Source: Dehalococcoidia bacterium UBA2777 (lineage in GTDB: Bacteria > Chloroflexota > Dehalococcoidia > UBA2247 > UBA2777). Taken from it: a stretch of 6,248 nucleotides of DNA. Made by a program: the position numbers and the translations under genes. Every line of letters begins with the position of its first letter. The stretch's first letter is position 1. Below the pieces are notes generated by a model. It was not told the origin of the DNA, ran no database searches, and worked only from the letters and a program-made list of their open reading frames with translations. The DNA is taken from contig DEIJ01000167.1 of assembly GCA_002352365.1 (NCBI GenBank), positions 1 to 6,248 on the forward strand, read 5' to 3'. This document shows, piece after piece, positions 1 to 5,335 of this stretch.

Positions 1-305
1 ATGGAGGGCAGAAATTTGTTGCCCTGGAGAGCTCTCAGAGATACAACATGGTCGAGGGGTGGATGAATCGCTACGGAGGGATTGCTATCTCCATCTTTGC
101 CTTCGTCCCCATATTTATCTTTGACTTTGTGGGGATTGCCGCTGGAGCTTTAAAATATCCGGTGGGCAAGTTTTTCCTCTTCTGCTATGCTGGCAGACTG
201 CCCCGGGCTTGTATTGAGGCTTATTTCGGGGCTGAGCTATTCAAGCTCATCATTCCTTATCTACCTCAGTGGGCAAGCACTCCATTCGCCCCATTCATAA
301 ACTAA
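1..305 (+). CDS. VTT/DedA-family (SNARE-associated) membrane protein, C-terminal part, 5' end outside window
   Basis: The reading frame is open from the left edge (first whole codon at base 3) to the TAA at 303-305, so only about the last 100 residues are present. The ATG at 48 is probably an internal methionine, because the frame is already open upstream and no ribosome binding site precedes it. Two hydrophobic stretches are visible, roughly bases 84-155 and 168-270. The pattern resembles the VTT domain C-terminal half: a proline in the first segment (FVPIFIFD), then GIAAGAL, then a phenylalanine-rich stretch and a GR-x-PR-type basic turn. Family members are polytopic inner-membrane proteins linked to lipid scrambling or undecaprenyl-phosphate recycling; which of these applies here cannot be told. 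The stop lies 17 nt before dinG, suggesting co-transcription. The family call is fairly secure; the specific function is unknown. Confidence 0.78.
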   Translation, partial: GGQKFVALESSQRYNMVEGWMNRYGGIAISIFAFVPIFIFDFVGIAAGALKYPVGKFFLFCYAGRLPRACIEAYFGAELFKLIIPYLPQWASTPFAPFIN

Positions 306-322
306 GGCGTAAAATAAAGGCC

Positions 323-3118
323 ATGGATGAGATTTGTGTCTCTATTGATTTAGAGACCACCGGATATAACCCCGAGAGCGACCGCATTATCGAAATCGGA
401 GCGGTTAAGTTTCGCGGTCGGGAAATCCTGGCTACTTTTCACTCCCTTATCAATCCTCACTGCCCCCTCCCTTATCATATCCAGTTACTCACCGGTATCA
501 CCCCAGAAGAAGTGGAGGCTGCCCCTTCCTTCTCCCGAGTTGTCCCCGAACTCCTCTCTTTGGTAGCGAACCATTCTATTGTGGGGCAGAATATCGCCTT
601 TGACCTTGGTTTTCTTTCTTACCAGGGGCTCAGATTCCCCAACATTCTCTACGATACTTTAGAGTTAGCCCATATTCTTCTTCCTCAACTTCCAAGTCAT
701 AGTCTGCCGGCATTGGCTAAAGAGCTCAATATCTCCTGCCCGGTCCACCATCGTGCCTTAGCTGATGCTATGACCACTAAGGAGGTATTCTTGGCCTTAG
801 TGGATAAAGCCTCCCAGTTTGATCTCCCCCTCATTACTGAGATCAATCGTTTAACCGCAGCTACAGGATGGCCATTCCGTTCCTTCCTCCTTGATGTAGA
901 AAGGGCAAAAATGAGAGATGTGTCACTCTGGGATCAAGATACCCAAAGATGGGAATTTGGCCCCCAGACCCAAGACCTAGAGCCAGAAGAGCCAGTTGTT
1001 CCCAGGCTCATTCTCAAACCATTGGATCTAAGCTGGCTCTCCTCCCTCTTGTCCCAGAATGGCCCTATGGCTCAGGCCTTCCCTGCCTTTGAGCATCGTC
1101 CGGGGCAGGCCTTGATGATGCAAGCCGTGGCTCAGGCCCAAAATACCAGTCAACATCTGATTGCGGAAGCAGGAACCGGGATAGGAAAATCAATTGCCTA
1201 TCTTTTGCCCAGCATATTCTTTGCCCTAGAGAATAACACTCGCATCATTATCTCTACCAATACCATAAGCCTTCAAGAGCAGTTGATCAACAAAGACATT
1301 CCTGATTTGCTTAAAGTATTGGAGCCTGTCTGCGAAAAAGTGGCTGGCCTCCGAGTCGCCCAGCTTAAAGGTCGAAGTAATTATCTCTGCCTCAGGCGGT
1401 GGAATTCTTGGCGCCAAAGCCCAGGATCGTCTTGGGAGGAGATCAAATTTGCTTTGCGCACTTTGATTTGGCTCTCCTCAACTTCCCATGGTGACCGCAA
1501 TGAGCTCAACCTCTCAGGAGCAGAGCTTCTCCTGTGGAATAGGGTTTGTGCCTCAGAGGATAATTGTCTGGGAGCAAGATGCCCTTACTATAAAGGCAGC
1601 TGCTTTGTTTATCACACCCGTAAGCGGGCAGAGACAGCCCATCTAATAATAGTCAATCATGCTTTGTTGTTATCTGACCTGGTAAAAGGCAACCGAATCT
1701 TGCCTGAATATAGCCGTTTAATCATCGATGAAGCGCATCATCTAGAAGACGAAGCTACTGAGCAACTAGGACTCAAAATCAAAGAGCAGGACATATTAGA
1801 TTACCTGAAGCGCCTTGGCGAAAGAGGAGGGCCGCTTTTTTATCTGGAGAATCACCTTCGCACCAGTTCAGTAGCTTCTTTACGGAGAAAAGAGATAGAG
1901 CAGAAGGTGGAAAACCTGATAGGACAAGCCAAGGCAGCTCAAGATTATACCTTCCGCCTAATCGGTACCCTTGACTACTTGCTAAGTCTTTATGCTGAGG
2001 GGCAAGGTGAATATGAGCATCACCTCCGTCTCACCAAGGAGGTACATCGCCTACCAGGATGGGCTGAGGTAGACGTCTCGTGGCAAAATTTGAAACTCGA
2101 GCTGGAAAGTATCGAGGCTAGCTTGGTTGAAGTCTGCTCTCAACTTGCCGACCTGCCTCTGGATTTAGCCATTGATAGTCTGATGGCGGAGCTTGGTTAC
2201 TTGAGGCAGCAAAGCCTGGAATTGCGCCATCAGATAGATTCCATAATAAGCTCAACTTCGCCGGGAAATATCTATTGGTTCTCTTCCAAAGGGCAAGACG
2301 GGCGAGTACACTTTTGTGCTGCTCCCCTCTCCGTAGGGGGGGTGTTGGAGCGGGAACTGTTTTCTCAGAAGGACTCGGTAGTCTTAGTAAGCGCTACCTT
2401 AAGCACTGAGGGTGACTTTGCCTACATCAAGCAACGCCTCGGGCTAGAAGAGATCGATGGACTCGCCGTAGCTGCCCCGTTTGACTATGCAGCTTCAACA
2501 TTAATCTACTTGCCGGAGGATATTCCCGAGCCGGATAAGCCAGGATATCATCGTGGGGTAGAGCAATCGCTAGTAGAGCTATGTCAAGTCACCCAAGGCC
2601 GCACCTTAGCCTTATTCACTTCACACAGTGCCCTGCGCACTACTCATGCCGCCATCCAAATGCCTTTGGGGAAAAAGGGTATATTAGTATTAGGGCAAGG
2701 GATAGATGGAAGGCCAAAGCAACTGGTAAGCACTTTCAAAGCTAGCCCCAAAGCTGTGCTCTTGGGTGTTGCTTCATTATGGGAGGGGATTGATATTGTG
2801 GGTGAAGCACTAAGCGTATTGGTCATCGCCAAATTGCCCTTCCCCGTCCCCACCGATCCTGTCTTCTCTGCCCGCGCCGAGCTTTACGATGACTCCTTCA
2901 ACCAATATACTCTTCCTCAGGCGATTCTTAAATTTAAACAAGGCTTCGGTCGCCTTATCCGCAGCAAGCACGATCGGGGGGTGTTGGTTATTCTTGATCG
3001 GCGTATACAAACCAAACCCTATGGCAAGGCTTTCTTAGCTTCTCTCCCTCCGTGCACGGTAAGAAAGGGGCGATTGCGACAACTGCCCCATGAGGTAAGT
3101 GGCTGGTTGGGCTACTAA
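323..3118 (+). CDS. dinG: DinG-family ATP-dependent DNA helicase with N-terminal DnaQ-like 3'-5' exonuclease domain
   Basis: A 931-residue cytoplasmic DNA-processing enzyme. Residues about 5-165 form a DEDDh exonuclease: D9 and E11 in the SIDLETTG motif, D94 in NIAFDLGF, and H143 and D148 in HRALADA, so all five catalytic positions are present. Residues about 250-931 form an XPD/DinG superfamily 2 helicase: Walker A AGTGIGKS with K289, DEAH at 469-472, SAT at 690-692, SLWEGID around 818-824, and QGFGRLIR at 873-880. Cysteines C356 (GRSNYLC), C415, C420 and C427 match the DinG/XPD iron-sulfur arrangement, and C409 is an extra nearby cysteine. The length is typical of the Gram-positive-type exonuclease-DinG fusions. 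I chose ATG 323 because it begins just before the exonuclease fold. An upstream GTG at 269 would add 18 basic residues, overlaps the previous gene and lacks a Shine-Dalgarno. The ATG's own ribosome binding site is weak (AAAGG only 2 nt away), so coupling to the upstream gene is likely. Probable role: repair or resolution of displaced strands and R-loops (family knowledge). Confidence 0.96.
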   Translation: MDEICVSIDLETTGYNPESDRIIEIGAVKFRGREILATFHSLINPHCPLPYHIQLLTGITPEEVEAAPSFSRVVPELLSLVANHSIVGQNIAFDLGFLSYQGLRFPNILYDTLELAHILLPQLPSHSLPALAKELNISCPVHHRALADAMTTKEVFLALVDKASQFDLPLITEINRLTAATGWPFRSFLLDVERAKMRDVSLWDQDTQRWEFGPQTQDLEPEEPVVPRLILKPLDLSWLSSLLSQNGPMAQAFPAFEHRPGQALMMQAVAQAQNTSQHLIAEAGTGIGKSIAYLLPSIFFALENNTRIIISTNTISLQEQLINKDIPDLLKVLEPVCEKVAGLRVAQLKGRSNYLCLRRWNSWRQSPGSSWEEIKFALRTLIWLSSTSHGDRNELNLSGAELLLWNRVCASEDNCLGARCPYYKGSCFVYHTRKRAETAHLIIVNHALLLSDLVKGNRILPEYSRLIIDEAHHLEDEATEQLGLKIKEQDILDYLKRLGERGGPLFYLENHLRTSSVASLRRKEIEQKVENLIGQAKAAQDYTFRLIGTLDYLLSLYAEGQGEYEHHLRLTKEVHRLPGWAEVDVSWQNLKLELESIEASLVEVCSQLADLPLDLAIDSLMAELGYLRQQSLELRHQIDSIISSTSPGNIYWFSSKGQDGRVHFCAAPLSVGGVLERELFSQKDSVVLVSATLSTEGDFAYIKQRLGLEEIDGLAVAAPFDYAASTLIYLPEDIPEPDKPGYHRGVEQSLVELCQVTQGRTLALFTSHSALRTTHAAIQMPLGKKGILVLGQGIDGRPKQLVSTFKASPKAVLLGVASLWEGIDIVGEALSVLVIAKLPFPVPTDPVFSARAELYDDSFNQYTLPQAILKFKQGFGRLIRSKHDRGVLVILDRRIQTKPYGKAFLASLPPCTVRKGRLRQLPHEVSGWLGY

Positions 3119-3142
3119 ACCCTAGAGTCAGAAAGGGTAGAG

Positions 3143-4033
3143 GTGACGAACAAGCCTGAGTTGGCCATAGTGGCAGTCACCAAGAAGGGTACTATGCTGG
3201 CCACCAAGCTATATCAGCTTTGGCCCCATAGTGACCTCTATATTCCCAGTAAGTTCACTGCTGATCCAAATGCCTTTTATTTCTCCTCTCCCCTCGGCGA
3301 GGTGGTTGGCGATTTATTCAATAAATACTGTAGTCTGGTATTGATCATGGCTTTGGGGATTGCAGTTCGTTCAGTAGCTGGTCACCTCAAAGATAAGTAT
3401 ACTGACCCCGGAGTAGTAGTGGTAGATGATGCTGGCCGATTTGCTATAAGCTTGGTCGGGGGTCATTCGGCCGGGGCCAACGCAGTGGCTACCAAGGTTG
3501 CTGCTCTTATTGGGGCCGAGCCAGTCATTACCACTGCTAAAGATGCCACAAAGACCTTGGCGGCAGATCTTGTTGACCAGAACTTTGGCAGGGATATTGA
3601 TGAGGAATATCACCAGCAAGGTGAGCGAGCTGTCTGGGAGCCTGAGAGCTTGGTGGTGGGGATTGGCTGCAATCGTAAAGTAACCTCACGAGAGATAGGA
3701 CAAGCTATTCACACTATTTTACCCCAGCATGGCCTTTCTCATAAGAGCATTAGAAACTTAGCTACAATCGACCTAAAGAGGGATGAGCCAGGGCTGATCG
3801 ATTGGGCGGAGCAGAATGGGCTAGCAATTGAGTTTTTTAGCCGAGAGGAATTATGTAGAGTACCAGGTATGGTCAATCCCTCAAGGGCAGTTTACCAGGC
3901 GATAGGAGTAGCTGGTGTGTGCGAAGCGGCAGCATTAATAAGCAGCGGCGCCACGGAGCTGGTTTTACCTAAAATAAAGTCGGGTAATATCACCCTCGCT
4001 GTAGCTCGTGTGGTGTTTACTCCCGAGGCATAA
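3143..4033 (+). CDS. cbiG: Cobalt-precorrin-5A hydrolase CbiG, short form without an obvious middle domain
   Basis: CbiG opens the delta-lactone of cobalt-precorrin-5A and releases the two-carbon fragment as acetaldehyde, giving cobalt-precorrin-5B in oxygen-independent cobalamin synthesis. The N-terminal domain spans residues about 7-135, with ALGIAVR (70-76), a D-K-x-x-DP motif (84-89), VVVVDDAGRF (91-100), LVGGHSAGAN (104-113) and VITTAKDA (128-135). The C-terminal CobE/GbiG-type domain begins with VVGIGC (171-176) and runs to the end, including the IDLKRDEPGL stretch. Only about 35 residues separate the two domains, where Salmonella-type CbiG (about 350 residues) has roughly 95; total length here is 296. 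The start is GTG at 3143, preceded by GAAAGGG (3131-3137). It lies 24 nt after dinG, and its TAA shares one base with the cbiH ATG, so translation is probably coupled. The family call is firm; full activity of the short form is inferred. Confidence 0.93.
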   Translation: MTNKPELAIVAVTKKGTMLATKLYQLWPHSDLYIPSKFTADPNAFYFSSPLGEVVGDLFNKYCSLVLIMALGIAVRSVAGHLKDKYTDPGVVVVDDAGRFAISLVGGHSAGANAVATKVAALIGAEPVITTAKDATKTLAADLVDQNFGRDIDEEYHQQGERAVWEPESLVVGIGCNRKVTSREIGQAIHTILPQHGLSHKSIRNLATIDLKRDEPGLIDWAEQNGLAIEFFSREELCRVPGMVNPSRAVYQAIGVAGVCEAAALISSGATELVLPKIKSGNITLAVARVVFTPEA

Positions 4034-4785
4034 TGGGACAAGGAAAGCTTTTCTTAGTGGGATTAGGTCCAGGCAGTGTAGAACATCTGACCCATAAAGC
4101 CAACTGGGCCCTCAGCCTCAGTGAGGTAGTGGTGGGCTACGAAAGCTACGTTAAACGGATTGATAACCTCCTTGAGGGCAAAGAAGTAATTTGCACCACG
4201 ATGGGGGGGGAGGTAAGCCGCGCTGAAAAGGCTATCACTCTGGCTGAGGAGGGGAAAATAGTCTCAGTAGTCTCGAGTGGAGATAGTGGAATCTATGGCA
4301 TGGCGGGGTTAGTTTATCAAATTCTGCAGCAGCGAGGTTGGGAGGCAACTTGGGGGTTAGAGGTAGAAGTGGTACCCGGTGTTGCTCTTATCAATGCTGC
4401 CGCTGCCCTGCTTGGGGCTCCCCTGATGCACGATTTTGTAGTTATCAGTCTTAGCGATCTGCTTACCCCCTGGTCAACTATCGCCAAGCGACTGGAGTTG
4501 GCAGCCCAGGGAGATTTTGTTATCGTCATCTATAATCCTAAGAGCCAGCAGCGCTGGTGGCAGATTATCGAGGCGCGCCTAATCCTTTCCAGGTATAGAA
4601 GTGGCTTGACTCCAGTAGGTATGGTGAGTTCAGCCTATCGAGAAGGCCAACAGACAGTAGTAACTGACTTGGAGCACATGCTAGATTTTGAGATCGGCAT
4701 GCTGACTACTATTATCGTAGGTAGCTCCACCACCTTCATTTTTGAGGAACGGATAATAACCCCTCGTGGCTACCGGGTAAGATAG
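4033..4785 (+). CDS. cbiH: Cobalt-precorrin-3B / precorrin-3B C17-methyltransferase
   Basis: This SAM-dependent enzyme methylates C17 and drives ring contraction of the corrin precursor; in the cobalt-first pathway the product is cobalt-precorrin-4. The 250-residue length is normal for single-domain CbiH/CobJ. Tetrapyrrole methylase motifs are clear: VGLGPGS near residues 9-15, SSGDSGIYGMAG at 81-92, PGVALINAAAALLGAPL in the middle, the diagnostic SLSDLLTPW at 139-147, YNPKS at 167-171, and the C-terminal ITPRGY near 242-247. Small departures from the usual consensus are Ser85 where Pro or Ala is common (SSGD-P/A-G), and Ala in PGVA where Thr is common. The ATG overlaps the cbiG stop by one base (TAATG), so translation is likely coupled. 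CbiG and CbiH act close together in the pathway (CbiF intervenes), which supports both calls. The cobalt-dependent name is preferred because cbiG is adjacent. Confidence 0.96.
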   Translation: MGQGKLFLVGLGPGSVEHLTHKANWALSLSEVVVGYESYVKRIDNLLEGKEVICTTMGGEVSRAEKAITLAEEGKIVSVVSSGDSGIYGMAGLVYQILQQRGWEATWGLEVEVVPGVALINAAAALLGAPLMHDFVVISLSDLLTPWSTIAKRLELAAQGDFVIVIYNPKSQQRWWQIIEARLILSRYRSGLTPVGMVSSAYREGQQTVVTDLEHMLDFEIGMLTTIIVGSSTTFIFEERIITPRGYRVR

Positions 4786-4792
4786 CCAAGTA

Positions 4793-4817
4793 TTTATCTT
4801 CAAATCGACAAGATAAA
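4793..4817. repeat. Perfect 8-bp inverted repeat with 9-nt spacer, possible operator
   Basis: TTTATCTT (4793-4800) and AAGATAAA (4810-4817) are exact reverse complements separated by nine bases, beginning 8 nt after the cbiH stop. The stem is AT-rich and no T-tract follows on the plus strand (the next bases are C-rich), so it is a poor intrinsic terminator. A dyad of this size, about 36 nt upstream of the candidate speD -35 box, would fit a dimeric regulator's site. I cannot match it to a known regulator motif. The symmetry is seen directly; the function is inferred. Confidence 0.5.
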
Positions 4818-4853
4818 CCCCACAAAGTCTGGCGACTATCTATGCCTCCAAAC

Positions 4854-4882
4854 TTGCAAAAATTGCCGAATACGGTTAAAAT
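4854..4882 (+). promoter_or_regulatory. Candidate sigma-70-type promoter for speD-speE
   Basis: TTGCAA (4854-4859, 4 of 6 matches to the -35 consensus) is followed after exactly 17 bp by TAAAAT (4877-4882, 5 of 6 matches to the -10 consensus). Transcription would begin near 4889 and leave a leader of about 78 nt before the speD start. The location fits a separate promoter for the polyamine genes. In AT-rich intergenic DNA such matches can arise by chance, so this is moderate evidence only. Confidence 0.45.
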
Positions 4883-4906
4883 CTTTCTCGTTGCGTTAAA
4901 TAGGGC

Positions 4907-4942
4907 TGAGCCTCAATCATCTGGCCGGGGATAGCCAGCTCA
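4907..4942 (+). promoter_or_regulatory. Possible 5'-UTR stem-loop upstream of the speD ribosome binding site
   Basis: CTGGC (4921-4925) can pair with GCCAG (4934-4938) around an 8-nt loop. TGAG (4907-4910) can extend the helix with CTCA (4939-4942), leaving a bulge of ten bases on the 5' side. The structure would sit in the predicted leader and end 8 nt before the purine-rich ribosome binding site. It does not match a riboswitch class I can recognise, and short pairings like this are common, so function is uncertain. Confidence 0.3.
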
Positions 4943-4950
4943 AATCTTAA

Positions 4951-4962
4951 AAGGGGGGAAGG
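4951..4962 (+). promoter_or_regulatory. Strong ribosome binding site that supports the TTG start of speD
   Basis: The purine run AAGGGGGGAAGG contains two overlapping Shine-Dalgarno-like cores. The first (AAGGGGGG, 4951-4958) sits 8 nt before the TTG at 4967. The second (GGAAGG, 4957-4962) sits 4 nt before that TTG, but 8 nt before an out-of-frame ATG at 4971. No other start codon in the speD frame is near. Confidence 0.7.
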
Positions 4963-4966
4963 TGAT

Positions 4967-5326
4967 TTGAATGCATTGGGGAGACATTTGCTTCTGGAAT
5001 TAAAGGATTGTAATAAGGAGGTGCTAGATGACTTGAGTTTTCTTCAGGAGTTGCTTTGTTCTGCTGCTAAGGAAGCTGGTGCCACCGTAGTAGGGGAATC
5101 CTTTCACCATTTCGCCCCTCAAGGGGTGAGTGGTGTGGTCGTCATTGCTGAGTCTCACATTTGCCTTCACTCTTGGCCAGAATATGGTTATGCCGCCATA
5201 GACGTATTCACCTGTGGAGATTCAGTCAGGCCAGAAGTGGCCGCCGAGCTATTGATTAGCAAGCTAGAAGCCAAAAACCCGACTATAATAGAGTTGAAAA
5301 GAGGAGTTATAACCCATACCAGGTGA
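4967..5326 (+). CDS. speD: S-adenosylmethionine decarboxylase proenzyme (pyruvoyl-dependent, short prokaryotic class)
   Basis: SpeD decarboxylates SAM to supply the aminopropyl donor for polyamine synthesis. The proenzyme self-cleaves between E62 and S63 in the IAESHICLHSWPEYGY stretch, and S63 becomes the pyruvoyl cofactor. H68 (LHSWPEYGY) and C83 (DVFTCGD) fall at the positions known as processing and catalytic residues in Thermotoga maritima AdoMetDC (Ser63, His68, Cys83). The N-terminus MNALGRHLL matches the family's usual start, which fixes the unusual TTG start codon at 4967 even though an ATG lies 4 nt downstream in another frame. The 119-residue length is normal for the short class that dimerises after cleavage. 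A strong purine-rich ribosome binding site precedes it and a candidate promoter lies about 85 nt upstream. speE follows after 9 nt and uses its product. Confidence 0.97.
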   Translation: MNALGRHLLLELKDCNKEVLDDLSFLQELLCSAAKEAGATVVGESFHHFAPQGVSGVVVIAESHICLHSWPEYGYAAIDVFTCGDSVRPEVAAELLISKLEAKNPTIIELKRGVITHTR

Positions 5327-5327
5327 G
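5321..5327 (+). promoter_or_regulatory. speE ribosome binding site overlapping the speD stop codon
   Basis: AGGTGAG contains the speD TGA stop (5324-5326) and lies 8 nt before the speE ATG at 5336. Ribosomes finishing speD would therefore cover the speE initiation site, which points to translational coupling of donor synthesis and transferase. Confidence 0.55.
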
Positions 5328-5335
5328 TTTCGGTT

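Larger units (their letters stand above)
4786..4966 (+). other. 181-nt intergenic control region between cbiH and speD
   Basis: This is the only sizeable non-coding gap in the window and it separates the cobalamin pair from the polyamine pair. In order it contains the inverted repeat at 4793-4817, a candidate promoter at 4854-4882, a possible hairpin at 4907-4942 and the speD ribosome binding site at 4951-4962. I see no tRNA, no recognisable cobalamin or SAM riboswitch core, and no convincing rho-independent terminator for the upstream unit. One unsupported 30-codon ORF lies inside it (4842-4934). Confidence 0.6.

Noticed and set aside
48..50. ATG at 48 as the true start of the first gene
   Set aside because: The same frame is open back to the left edge with plausible protein sequence, and the VTT domain would be cut in half by starting here. 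It is most likely an internal methionine.
269..322. GTG at 269 as the dinG start, adding 18 residues
   Set aside because: It overlaps the end of the upstream gene, has no Shine-Dalgarno, and the added residues lie outside the exonuclease fold. The ATG at 323 directly precedes the conserved exonuclease motif and gives the usual family length.
4793..4830. The inverted repeat after cbiH as an intrinsic terminator
   Set aside because: The stem is AT-rich and weak, and no T-tract follows it on the plus strand.
4842..4934. A 30-codon ORF in the intergenic region (ATG 4842 to TAG)
   Set aside because: No ribosome binding site precedes it, it overlaps the candidate promoter, and the peptide shows no recognisable features.
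4786..4966. A cobalamin or SAM riboswitch in front of speD
   Set aside because: I found no conserved B12-box or SAM-box core sequence in the region, and the gap is too short for a full cobalamin riboswitch plus promoter.
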